NCBI RefSeq assembly: GCF_017068395.1 | Contig: NZ_CP070619.1 | Location: 3,720,001 to 3,784,000 of the forward strand | Reading direction: 5' to 3' | DNA: 64,000 nt | Origin: Rhodococcus pseudokoreensis | Lineage (GTDB): Bacteria; Actinomycetota; Actinomycetes; Mycobacteriales; Mycobacteriaceae | Shown: positions 53,693 through 61,416 of the stretch, piece by piece | Layout of the letters: each line of letters begins with the position of its first letter | How positions within the stretch are numbered: position 1 is the first letter of the stretch | Translations under genes and position numbers: made by a program | Notes under the pieces: generated by a model | What the model was told of the DNA's origin: nothing | Databases searched by the model: none | The model's input: only the letters and a program-made list of their open reading frames with translations

Positions 53693-54031
53693 ATGGTTTT
53701 CAGGGGTCCACGCCGCATGGGACGTCCCGGGCTGCTCGGCACGGTGGCCCGGACGGCGGTCATCACCGGCACCGCGCGGGCGACGTCGAACGCGATGAAC
53801 CGGCGCGCCGCCAACAAGGATGCGGAGCAACAGGCCCGGATCGACGAGGCGGCGCAGCAGCAGTACGCGGAACAGCAAGCAGCGCAACAGCAGGCACCTC
53901 CGCCTCCGCCGCCAGCGCCGGCCGGAGGCGACCTGGTGTCCCGCCTTCAGGAACTCGCCGGCCTGAAGGAGGCCGGCGTGCTCACGGACGAGGAATTCGC
54001 GGCGGCGAAGGCGAAACTGCTCGGGTCCTGA
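53693..54031 (+). CDS. SHOCT-domain protein
   Basis: A 112-residue protein. The N-terminus is basic with a short hydrophobic stretch (RRMGRPGLLGTVARTAVITGTARATSNAMNRR). A Gln/Ala-rich linker and a poly-Pro run lie at about 40-75. The C-terminal SHOCT motif is LVSRLQELAGLKEAGVLTDEEFAAAKAKLLGS, which recurs in many oligomerising or membrane-attached proteins. It probably forms an operon with the DUF6325 gene. The stop is 48 bp before a triplicated 14-bp repeat. Confidence 0.85.
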   Translation: MVFRGPRRMGRPGLLGTVARTAVITGTARATSNAMNRRAANKDAEQQARIDEAAQQQYAEQQAAQQQAPPPPPPAPAGGDLVSRLQELAGLKEAGVLTDEEFAAAKAKLLGS

Positions 54032-54079
54032 ACAGACCACGACGACACGCCCACCGGACGCGCCGTCGTAGCCCCGCGT

Positions 54080-54121
54080 CGTCAGTAGAACTCCGTCAGT
54101 AGAACTCCGTCAGTAGAACTC
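54080..54121. repeat. triplicated 14-bp repeat at the 3' end of the dehydrogenase gene
   Basis: Three perfect tandem copies of CGTCAGTAGAACTC (54080-54093, 54094-54107, 54108-54121). The last copy contains the gene's final codons and stop (EFY then TGA); the outer copies lie just beyond. It looks like a slippage expansion of the coding end. Confidence 0.9.
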
Positions 54122-55183
54122 GACGGTGTCGACGCGGTTGATCAGTTCCTCGCCGTCGAGGAACCGGGTGGCGTTGCGCGCGAACAGTTCCGCGATCAGG
54201 CGATCCTCCGCGGGATTCAACGCAGCGGTGTGCGGGCTGACCAGCACGTTCGGATGCGTCCACAGCGGGCTGTCCGACGCTAGCGGCTCGGACGCGAACA
54301 CGTCGAGCGCGGCGAAGCCGACCCGCCCGTCCTCGATGGCCGCGGTCATGGCGGCCTCGTCGACGACGCTGCCGCGGCCGACGCTCACCACCGTCACTCC
54401 GGGCTTGACGGCGCCGAATACCTTTGCGCTGACGAGACCTTCGGTGGCGCTGGTTCCGGGAAGCGTCACGACGATGCCGTCCGCGTCACCGACCACGTCG
54501 GCCAGCCGGTCGGGGTGCACGATCTCGTCGACGCCCTCGACCGCGGTGTCGCGCCGGCTCGTTCCCACGACCGTCGCGCCGAGCGCCTTCAGCTTCAGCG
54601 CCGTCGCGCGGCCGATGCTGCCCAGCCCGACGATGACGATGCGCTGCCCGGACACGGTTCCCATGGCCCACCGGCCGCTCCACGCCTTGTCGCGCTGCTG
54701 GGCGAGTAGCCGCGGGAGGGTCTTGGCGCCGGCCAGCAGTCCGAAGACGGCGAACTCGGCGAGCGGTTCCGCGTGCACGCCGGCGGAGGTGCTGAACGCG
54801 ATGCGGGCGAGTTGCTCGTCGGCGAGTCCGGCCGCCTTCACCTGGGCGCCGCCGCCGGCCGGCATCGTGTGCACCCAGCGGAGGCCGGGGTTGACCCGCG
54901 CCGTTCTGGTCAGTGCCGCGGGCGTCTCGTCGGGCACGCCGTACAGGGCCTGCGCCGAATCGACCAGATCCTCGAAGGCCTTCTGCTGCTCCGCGGTCCG
55001 GGTGAACGACGGGTCGCCGGAGTGGTCACCCGGGAATCGGGAGGGCGGCAGCAGATCCTGCTCGCGGATGAAGTCGATGCGCGGTTCCGCCCGCGTGACG
55101 AGGTCGATGAGTTCCTCGCTCACGGGGGTCGCGGCGACTACGCGGAGTCGCCGCTCGTGCGGCTTCGGGTCGTGTGCACTCAC
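54110..55183 (-). CDS. D-isomer-specific 2-hydroxyacid dehydrogenase
   Basis: A 357-residue NAD(P)-dependent oxidoreductase of the glycerate / glyoxylate reductase-like family. The Rossmann motif is GLGSIGRATALKL. Catalytic residues appear as Arg in VSVGRGSVVDE, Glu in DVFASEPL and His in SPHTAALN. The start is the GTG at 55183, with GAAGGA at suitable spacing; an ATG at 55219 lacks one. It is divergent from an MHS transporter operon, so it may act on the same substrate. Three 14-bp repeats overlap its stop codon. Confidence 0.9.
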   Translation of the reverse strand: MSAHDPKPHERRLRVVAATPVSEELIDLVTRAEPRIDFIREQDLLPPSRFPGDHSGDPSFTRTAEQQKAFEDLVDSAQALYGVPDETPAALTRTARVNPGLRWVHTMPAGGGAQVKAAGLADEQLARIAFSTSAGVHAEPLAEFAVFGLLAGAKTLPRLLAQQRDKAWSGRWAMGTVSGQRIVIVGLGSIGRATALKLKALGATVVGTSRRDTAVEGVDEIVHPDRLADVVGDADGIVVTLPGTSATEGLVSAKVFGAVKPGVTVVSVGRGSVVDEAAMTAAIEDGRVGFAALDVFASEPLASDSPLWTHPNVLVSPHTAALNPAEDRLIAELFARNATRFLDGEELINRVDTVEFY

Positions 55184-55392
55184 TGCGGATTCCTTCGGTA
55201 CAGGACCAACTCTGGCCATATGTTCAGAGTAAAAACTCTGCACTAATCATGTGATTCAGTCAACACTTCCAATTACGTATGACAAATAACTCGTTGCGCG
55301 GTAGGGTCCTCGCCATGCCAGTGACCTGGGTCACTGCACCGACCTGTTTGTGACCGCGCTGAACGTGGTCCCGTCCCACAACGGAGCAGAAG

Positions 55393-56811
55393 ATGTCGCC
55401 AGAATCGAAAATGCCGGAAGGCAGTGGATCCACCCGACCGGTGCGCGCCTCGGACGACCCGGACTACGCCGCGAACCTCAAACGCGCGACGCTCGCCAGT
55501 TCCATCGGCAGCGCACTCGAGTACTACGACTTCGCCCTGTACGGCCTGGCGTCGGCGCTGATCTTCGGTGAGCTGTTCTTCCCCGCGATGGGCGCGTCGG
55601 CCGCGCTGATGGCCAGTTTCGGCACGTACGCCGTCGGATTCCTGGCCCGCCCCGTCGGCGGTCTGTTCTTCGGCGCCCTCGGCGACCGTCTCGGACGCAA
55701 GGCCGTCCTGATGATCACGATCGCGATCATGGGCGGTGCGAGCACTCTGATCGGCGTGCTGCCCACCGGCGCCCAGGTCGGCATCTGGGCGCCGATCCTG
55801 CTGGTCGCGCTGCGACTGCTGCAGGGCTTCGGCGCCGGCGCCGAGCAGGCCGGTGCCACCACACTGATGGCGGAGTACTCGCCCACCCAGCGACGCGGGT
55901 TCTTCTCCGCACTCCCGTTCGTCGGGATCATGGTGGGCACCCTGATGGCGTCGGGGGTCTTCGCGATCCTCGGTCAGATCGATCGTGAACTGCTCCTCGC
56001 CTGGGTGTGGCGGGTGCCGTTCCTGGCCTCCATCTTCCTCATCGCGGTCGCCGTGTTCATCCGGCTCCGCATGCAGGAGAGCCCCACGTTCATCAAGTTG
56101 GAGAAGCAGGATCAAATCAGCGAGAGCCCGTTCCGGGAACTGATCGGCAGTTCGATGCCCAGCGTGCTCCGCGGCATCGGCCTGCGGATGGCCGAGAACG
56201 GCGGCTCGTACATCTTCCAGACCCTCGGCATCAGCTACGTGACGACGGTGGTGGGTGTCAGCAAGTCGATCGGACCGCTCGCGATCGCGTGCGGCGCCGC
56301 CATCGGCATGCTCGTCATCCCGTTCTCGGGCGCGCTGTCGGACCGCTTCGGCCGGATGCGGGTGTACCGGTTCGGTGCGGCGCTGCAACTCGTCCTCGCC
56401 GTCCCGTCGTGGTGGCTGCTCTCGCTCGGCAACCCCTACCTCGTGGTCGCGACCCTCGCCGTCAGCTACGGGATCGGCGTCAACGTGATGCTCGGCGCGC
56501 AGTGCGCGGCCCTGCCCGAGCTGTTCGGAAACCGTCACCGCTATATCGGCGTCGCGGTCGCCCGGGAGACGAGCGCAATCCTCGCCGGCGGCATCGCCCC
56601 CTTCGTCGGCGCGCTGCTGCTGTCGCTGACGAACAACTCGTGGGTGCCGCTCGCGATCTACGTGCTGGTCCTCAGCGTCATCTCGTTCGCCACGACGTTC
56701 GTGACCCCCGAAACCCGTGGCCGCGACCTCGGGCTCGCGTGGGACGCGATGGCCGACCCGGTCCACGGACCGGATGCCGTCGCCCCGTCGAAGGATCGGG
56801 TCGACGCATGA
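55393..56811 (+). CDS. MFS metabolite:H+ symporter, MHS family
   Basis: A 472-residue, 12-helix importer. Typical features are SSIGSALEYYDFALYGLASALIFGELFFP near residue 36, ALGDRLGRKAVLM (MFS motif A, about 98), LRLLQGFGAGAEQAGAT (about 140), and a second-half ALSDRFGRMRVYRFG. MHS proteins carry organic acids, shikimate, citrate or betaines. The gene heads a three-gene operon with FAH- and SDR-type enzymes coupled by 4-bp overlaps, so it probably imports the operon's substrate. Confidence 0.92.
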   Translation: MSPESKMPEGSGSTRPVRASDDPDYAANLKRATLASSIGSALEYYDFALYGLASALIFGELFFPAMGASAALMASFGTYAVGFLARPVGGLFFGALGDRLGRKAVLMITIAIMGGASTLIGVLPTGAQVGIWAPILLVALRLLQGFGAGAEQAGATTLMAEYSPTQRRGFFSALPFVGIMVGTLMASGVFAILGQIDRELLLAWVWRVPFLASIFLIAVAVFIRLRMQESPTFIKLEKQDQISESPFRELIGSSMPSVLRGIGLRMAENGGSYIFQTLGISYVTTVVGVSKSIGPLAIACGAAIGMLVIPFSGALSDRFGRMRVYRFGAALQLVLAVPSWWLLSLGNPYLVVATLAVSYGIGVNVMLGAQCAALPELFGNRHRYIGVAVARETSAILAGGIAPFVGALLLSLTNNSWVPLAIYVLVLSVISFATTFVTPETRGRDLGLAWDAMADPVHGPDAVAPSKDRVDA

Positions 56812-57548
56812 GACTGGCCCGCATCGCGACCGATTCGGGACCGCGGCCGGTGTGCCTGCGCGACGGTCGCTGGCACGAGGTGGCCGATCCGTTCGCGGAT
56901 ACCTTGACGTTCACCGGACCCGCACACGACGTCGACGGGGCGCGCCTGCTCGCGCCTGCCGAACCGCGGGTCCTGCTCGGGATGGCGCACAACGGCGCAC
57001 CCGGAGATCGCGACCTCCCGTTGCAGGCGTTCATGAAGTCGGCGCGCACGGTGATCGGCCCCGAAGATCCGATCGTCGTCGACGAGGGGCTGGGGAAGGT
57101 CGTCGTGGAGGGCGAACTGGCCGTCGTCATCCGGCGCATGTGCCGCAACCTGCGCCCCGAGGACGTGCCTTCCGCGATCCTCGGCTACACGATCGGCAAC
57201 GACGTCACCGCCGTCGAGCAGATCGCGCTCGACGACAAGCTCACTCAAGCGAAGCACGGCGACGGCTTCACCCCGCTCGGTCCGTGGATCGAGACGGACC
57301 TCGACCCCGGCGACGTGCCGATCGCCGTGCGCGTCAACGGGGTCACCGTGGCGGAGGCGTCCACCCGGCAGCTGGCGTGGAACGTGTCCGAGCAACTGGT
57401 CCATCTCACCCGGTATCTGACGCTGGGGCCGGGAGACGTGGTGCTCACGGGTTGCCCGTTCACGTCGGGCCCGGTCGAACCGGGCGACCGCGCCGAGATC
57501 ACGCTCGGCGGAATCGGCACGCTCGGCAACCCGGTGGGTGCGCTGTGA
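56808..57548 (+). CDS. fumarylacetoacetate hydrolase (FAH) family protein
   Basis: A 246-residue FAH-fold enzyme, cutting or decarboxylating beta-keto acids. Metal ligands lie in VVEGELAVVIRR (Glu) and GYTIGNDVTAVEQ (Asp), and the catalytic loop includes KHGDGFTPLGPWI. It ends GTGEIxxIGTLGNPV-like (AEITLGGIGTLGNPVGAL). The ATG overlaps the transporter stop (ATGA), and the gene overlaps the SDR by GTGA. The reaction may be a dehydratase or hydrolase step in sugar-acid breakdown; the substrate is unknown. Confidence 0.9.
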   Translation: MRLARIATDSGPRPVCLRDGRWHEVADPFADTLTFTGPAHDVDGARLLAPAEPRVLLGMAHNGAPGDRDLPLQAFMKSARTVIGPEDPIVVDEGLGKVVVEGELAVVIRRMCRNLRPEDVPSAILGYTIGNDVTAVEQIALDDKLTQAKHGDGFTPLGPWIETDLDPGDVPIAVRVNGVTVAEASTRQLAWNVSEQLVHLTRYLTLGPGDVVLTGCPFTSGPVEPGDRAEITLGGIGTLGNPVGAL

Positions 57549-58312
57549 CCCTGTTCGATCTGACCGGGCGCATCGCCCTGGTCACCGGTTCGAGCCGGGG
57601 AATCGGCTACGCACTCGCGCGGGGTCTGGCCGGGGCGGGGGCCACGATCGTGCTCAACGGGGTCTCGTCCGGCCGTCTCGCGCAGGCCCGCGAACAGCTC
57701 TGCGCGGAGTTCGGCGACACCCGGGTCCACGCGTACGCGTTCGACGTCACCGATCCCGGGCGGGTGACCGAGTCCGTCGAGCGGATCGAGTCGGAGGTCG
57801 GGCCGATCGAGATCCTGGTGAACAACGCTGCGCTGCAGCACCGCCAGCCCCTGCTCGATGTCACCCTCGAAGACTGGAACAGGGTGCTCACGACCGACCT
57901 CACCAGCGCCTTCCTCGTCGGGCGTGAGGTCGCACGGTTCCAGATCGGCCGTGGCAGCGGGAAGATCGTCAACGTCTGCTCGGTGCAGAGCGACCTGGCC
58001 CGGCCCACCATCGCGCCGTACACCGCCGCGAAGGGCGGTTTGCGGAATCTGACCCGCGCGATGACGGCGGAGTGGGCACGCTCCGGGCTGCAGATCAACG
58101 GCCTCGCCCCCGGCTACATCCACACCGAGATGACGCAGGCCCTCGTCGACGACGCCGAGTTCGACGCCTGGCTCCGCGGCCGCGCGCCGGCAGGCCGGTG
58201 GGGCACCCCGGACGACCTCGTGGGTCCGGCGGTGTGGCTCGCGTCGGACGCCTCCCGGTACGTCAACGGTCAGGTGATCTTCGTCGACGGCGGGATGACG
58301 TCGGTGGTGTGA
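57545..58312 (+). CDS. short-chain dehydrogenase/reductase, gluconate 5-dehydrogenase-like
   Basis: A 255-residue SDR. The cofactor motif is TGSSRGIGYALARGL (about residues 15-29), NNAA is at about 90, Ser in VNVCSVQSD and the catalytic pair YTAAK (about 157-161). The C-terminal NGQVIFVDGGM is typical. The start GTG 57545 overlaps the FAH stop (GTGA), so it is co-translated. In sugar-acid pathways such an enzyme interconverts a keto group, fitting the operon context. Confidence 0.92.
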   Translation: MTLFDLTGRIALVTGSSRGIGYALARGLAGAGATIVLNGVSSGRLAQAREQLCAEFGDTRVHAYAFDVTDPGRVTESVERIESEVGPIEILVNNAALQHRQPLLDVTLEDWNRVLTTDLTSAFLVGREVARFQIGRGSGKIVNVCSVQSDLARPTIAPYTAAKGGLRNLTRAMTAEWARSGLQINGLAPGYIHTEMTQALVDDAEFDAWLRGRAPAGRWGTPDDLVGPAVWLASDASRYVNGQVIFVDGGMTSVV

Positions 58313-58316
58313 CGAG

Positions 58317-59222
58317 TCACCCGGCGGCGGCGGACGCGGTCTGCACGTCCCCGAAGGAGCGGCGGGTGTGCCGGACGAGTTCGCGGAGCGCGGGACCTCC
58401 GAGGCTCTTCCAGACCAGCGCGAGCACGGCCGGGATGTCGACGCCGTCGAGGGCGACCGCCGTCAAGCGGCCCCGGTAGTCGGTGGCCATCGACTCGCTG
58501 AGGATCGCGACCCCCAGCCCGCGGATCGCGAGGTCGGCGACGGCGTCGGGTGCGCTCGCCTGCAGGGCGATGTCGGGACGCAGGCCGGCGGCCGCACACG
58601 CCTCGTCGAACACCGTCCGGATGCCCGTTCCGGTCGGCATACAGACGATCGAATGGTCGCCGAGTTCGGCGAGCGTGACTCGCGACTGCCCGGCCAGCGG
58701 GTGATCCGGCGACACCGCGGCGACCAGCCCCTCGCTGATGATCGGGAAGGCGTCCAGCCCTTCCGGCGGGGCGGTCGAGGTGGCGACGAGAGCGAGATCG
58801 ATCGCACCGGCGCGGACACGTTCGACGAGGCGGTCGGAGCTGTCCTCCGTCAGCGTGATCTCGATCCCGGGGTGCGCGACGTGGAACGCGGACAGCGCGT
58901 CGAACAGCGGCTTGATCGTGCACGCGGTGACCATCCCGACGACGAGCCTGCCGCGGATCAGCTGGTTGACGTCGTCGACGGCCTGCCGCATCGCGTCGGC
59001 CGAGGCGAGGGCCGCGCGGGCGTGCAGCAGCGCCGCCTCCCCCGCCGACGTGAGCGTCGCCGTCCGGCTGGACCGGTCGATCAGCGTGGCGCCGAGGTCG
59101 TGCTCGAGTTGCCGGATCTGCGCGCTGATTCCCGACTGGCTGATGTGGACGCGTTCCGCGGCGCGGGTGAAGTTCGCTTCCTCGGCGACCGCGACGAAAT
59201 ACTCGAGCTGCCTCAGTTCCAT
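58317..59222 (-). CDS. LysR family transcriptional regulator
   Basis: A 301-residue LysR protein. The HTH is at residues 1-60 (MELRQLEYFVAVAEEANFTRAAERVHISQSGISAQIRQLEHDLG). The effector domain is of the CbbR/HcaR-like type (RGRLVVGMVTACTIKPLFDALSAFHVAHPGIEITLTE). It sits tail-to-tail with the SDR, 4 bp apart, and divergent from a small NTF2-like gene (102 bp between starts). It probably regulates that gene and perhaps the adjacent operon. Confidence 0.9.
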   Translation of the reverse strand: MELRQLEYFVAVAEEANFTRAAERVHISQSGISAQIRQLEHDLGATLIDRSSRTATLTSAGEAALLHARAALASADAMRQAVDDVNQLIRGRLVVGMVTACTIKPLFDALSAFHVAHPGIEITLTEDSSDRLVERVRAGAIDLALVATSTAPPEGLDAFPIISEGLVAAVSPDHPLAGQSRVTLAELGDHSIVCMPTGTGIRTVFDEACAAAGLRPDIALQASAPDAVADLAIRGLGVAILSESMATDYRGRLTAVALDGVDIPAVLALVWKSLGGPALRELVRHTRRSFGDVQTASAAAG

Positions 59223-59323
59223 AAGCAATGATTCTAGTATTCAGCAGAACTATCTGTTGGACTTCCGGTTGCGGCGGCACCACCCTGGAAAGGGACAGCA
59301 GTTCACCCACGAAAGGATTCCCG

Positions 59324-59689
59324 GTGACCGACTACGAGAAGGCCCAGCACCCCGAAGACCTCACCCGACTGTTCGTCGAGCGCAGCAACGCAGGCGACGC
59401 GGCCGGAGTCGCCGCCCTCTATGAGGAGAACGCCGTCATGGCGTACCCGCCCGGCAGCCGGACGGTCGGCCGGGCCGCCATCCGGAAGCTGTGGGAGTCG
59501 GTGCTCGCGAACGCGCCGCACTTCGAACCCGAGACGCCGCTCCCCACCCTGATCAGTGACGACATCGCGCTCACGTCCACCCCGCCGAAGGACGGATCCG
59601 GCGCGCGGGCGCAGGTCGTCCGCAGGCAGCCGGACGGAACCTGGCTCCGGCTCCTCGACCAGCCGGAGTTCGTCCCGCCCACCAGCTGA
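59324..59689 (+). CDS. NTF2-like (SnoaL-type) protein
   Basis: A 121-residue protein with the cone-shaped NTF2 fold: LTRLFVERSNAGDAAGVAALYEENAVMAYPPG, then VGRAAIRKLWESVLA. The start GTG 59324 follows GAAAGG. This family includes isomerases, hydratases and polyketide cyclases as well as non-catalytic proteins; the active-site residues are not predictable. It is divergent from the LysR gene and probably its target. Confidence 0.85.
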   Translation: MTDYEKAQHPEDLTRLFVERSNAGDAAGVAALYEENAVMAYPPGSRTVGRAAIRKLWESVLANAPHFEPETPLPTLISDDIALTSTPPKDGSGARAQVVRRQPDGTWLRLLDQPEFVPPTS

Positions 59690-59763
59690 GCCGGCCCCTA
59701 CACGGCATGAACTTCGTTGTCCACCATTGCATCTGCATTCGGATCGGTGGGATCATAGAGGTC

Positions 59764-60237
59764 ATGCGCAGACCGCGTTGGCCGGCAGTAGCACCACCCA
59801 CCACCGGAGGACACCGGGTGCACGGCCCCCTGCTCCTCACGGCCGAAGACCACCTCACGCTCGAGCTGTTCGAGATCGTGGCATTCCCGGACGGCCTCCA
59901 GCTCCGGATGGCCCTGACCGCCACGGGCAGGCCCGCGGAGCTGGCGCAGTACGAGACCCGCTCGCTGTCCGACCCCGACGATCCCTCGACGCGGTGGTCC
60001 TACCTGTCGGTGCGGGCGCGCGTCGACGACATCGAAGGTGAGGCCGACCCCTACCACCCGGCGGCGGCGTCGAAGCCGTGCGGGAGCGGGCCCCCCGAGT
60101 ACCGGACGGAGCCGCACTACTGGCTCGACGCGATCCCGGCGTCGGGCTTCATCTCGGTCACCGCCGGCTGGCCGCGCATCGGTCTCGGTTCGACGACCAC
60201 CACCATCGGCCTCGAATCGAGCACGCGAACGTCGTGA
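59764..60237 (+). CDS. hypothetical protein
   Basis: A 157-residue protein from ATG 59764 (AGAGG upstream); a longer in-frame start at 59707 is less likely. The sequence is hydrophilic with segments LLLTAEDHLTLELFEIVAFPDGLQLRMALTATGRPAELAQYETRSLSDP and a WSYLSVRARVDDIEGEADPYHP block, possibly beta-rich. There is no signal peptide. I do not recognise the family. It is followed by a terminator shared with tRNA-Arg. Confidence 0.7.
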   Translation: MRRPRWPAVAPPTTGGHRVHGPLLLTAEDHLTLELFEIVAFPDGLQLRMALTATGRPAELAQYETRSLSDPDDPSTRWSYLSVRARVDDIEGEADPYHPAAASKPCGSGPPEYRTEPHYWLDAIPASGFISVTAGWPRIGLGSTTTTIGLESSTRTS

Positions 60238-60260
60238 CCTTCCGGCCCGACGGACCGGCG

Positions 60261-60311
60261 ACAAAGAGAAGCCCCGCCGCCTGCATCACTGCAGTCGACG
60301 GGGCTTCTTTG
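60261..60311. terminator. bidirectional terminator between the hypothetical gene and tRNA-Arg
   Basis: Arms AGAAGCCCCG and CGGGGCTTCT pair (10 bp), extendable with ACAAAG on both sides past a 2-nt bulge. The minus strand has T-rich sequence after the stem. It serves tRNA-Arg and possibly the plus-strand gene. Confidence 0.8.
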
Positions 60312-60384
60312 TGCGCCCGAAGGGATTCGAACCCCTAACCTCTTGATCCGTAGTCAAGTGCTCTATCCGTTGAGCTACGGGCGC
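60312..60384 (-). tRNA. tRNA-Arg (anticodon ACG)
   Basis: A 73-nt tRNA. Acceptor GCGCCCG pairs with CGGGCGC, discriminator A, CCA not encoded. The anticodon arm CTTGA-CTACGGA-TCAAG gives ACG, whose A34 is the substrate of TadA. Confidence 0.97.
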
Positions 60385-60438
60385 ATGTTCTTCAGTTGTC
60401 GAACTTGTCTAACTCTCACCGGCCGTCTAGGCCCGGTG

Positions 60439-60530
60439 TGGCGGAGGCGAGAGGATTTGAACCTCCGGTCCCTCGTAAAAGGGACAACTCATTAGCAGTG
60501 AGTCCCATTCGGCCGCTCTGGCACGCCTCC
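60439..60530 (-). tRNA. tRNA-Ser (anticodon GCT)
   Basis: A 92-nt class II tRNA. Acceptor GGAGGCG pairs with CGCCTCC, then G and an encoded CCA. The anticodon arm ACTCA-CTGCTAA-TGAGT gives GCT. A long variable arm and GGTTCAAATCC T-loop are present. Confidence 0.97.
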
Positions 60531-60629
60531 CTGGGGTGGTTCCGATCCCTTCGGACCGCCGGTGCGAAAGATTACACACCTTTCCACCACAAAGGCAAAA
60601 CGGCTGGTCAGCGCGCAGGAATGGCCGGT

Positions 60630-61355
60630 CTAACGCAGGTTGCTGTCGAACCAGTCGAAGATCCGCCGCTGCGCGTCGACGATGGCCTGCGCGCCCGGGT
60701 CGTCGTCCCGGCCGTCGAGCACCTGGGGCGGTTCGTCGGCCCGGTGCGCGAGCCCGGCGTAACTCACGACGAGTCCCGCGACGTCGGACTTGGCGGTGGC
60801 GTCGCGGAGCATCTCGACCTGATCGGGCGGTGTGTACGGATCGTCCTCCCCGTACAGACCGAGCCAGGGCGCCTTCAGCCCGGGCGCCGCGTGCACCAGC
60901 GCGGGCGCGTCCTCCGACAGCGGTTCGACGATCCCGCGGGCGGCGACACTCACGGCGGCACCCACGGGACGGGTGGTGGCGACGAGCAGGGCCGCGGTCC
61001 CGGCGTCGTCGAAACCGAGCACCCCCACGCAGTCGGCGTAGATCCCCCGCGCGATCAGCCAGTCGAAGGTGGCGTCGAAGTCGGCGAACAGGGCGTCGCC
61101 GAACACCTCGACGTCGCTGGTCGCCGGCTCCCGGTGGAAGAGGTGCGGCGCCACCGTCACCCAGCCCTCCATCGCGAGCGAACGCATCAGATCGAGGAGA
61201 GCGTCACTGAACGTGCGCGACTCGTGCAGGATCACGATCCCGCCCCGCGCCGGACCGTCCGGTTCCACCGCGGTGAGCGGAACGCGCCTCTGCGGGTCTA
61301 CGGGCGCGTCTCCGGACGTCCGCAGGGCTGCACTGTCCCTGAAGAATCCCGACAT
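60630..61355 (-). CDS. dienelactone hydrolase family protein with a substituted nucleophile
   Basis: A 241-residue alpha/beta hydrolase from ATG 61355 (AGGGA upstream). It shows the DLH oxyanion region GIVILHESRTFSD, VAPHLFHR, GLYGEDDPYTPP (acid) and AGLAHRAD (His). Where DLH enzymes have the nucleophile Cys in GxCxGG, this protein has GFDDAG with D116. Unless another residue acts, canonical catalysis should be lost or altered. Its start lies 62 bp from the divergent aminotransferase start. Function is open. Confidence 0.87.
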   Translation of the reverse strand: MSGFFRDSAALRTSGDAPVDPQRRVPLTAVEPDGPARGGIVILHESRTFSDALLDLMRSLAMEGWVTVAPHLFHREPATSDVEVFGDALFADFDATFDWLIARGIYADCVGVLGFDDAGTAALLVATTRPVGAAVSVAARGIVEPLSEDAPALVHAAPGLKAPWLGLYGEDDPYTPPDQVEMLRDATAKSDVAGLVVSYAGLAHRADEPPQVLDGRDDDPGAQAIVDAQRRIFDWFDSNLR

Positions 61356-61416
61356 GTCCCTACCTTGGCACGAAGGGGGCGTCGGCGCAGTGGATCGGGA
61401 GGCGCATAATCGCCTG

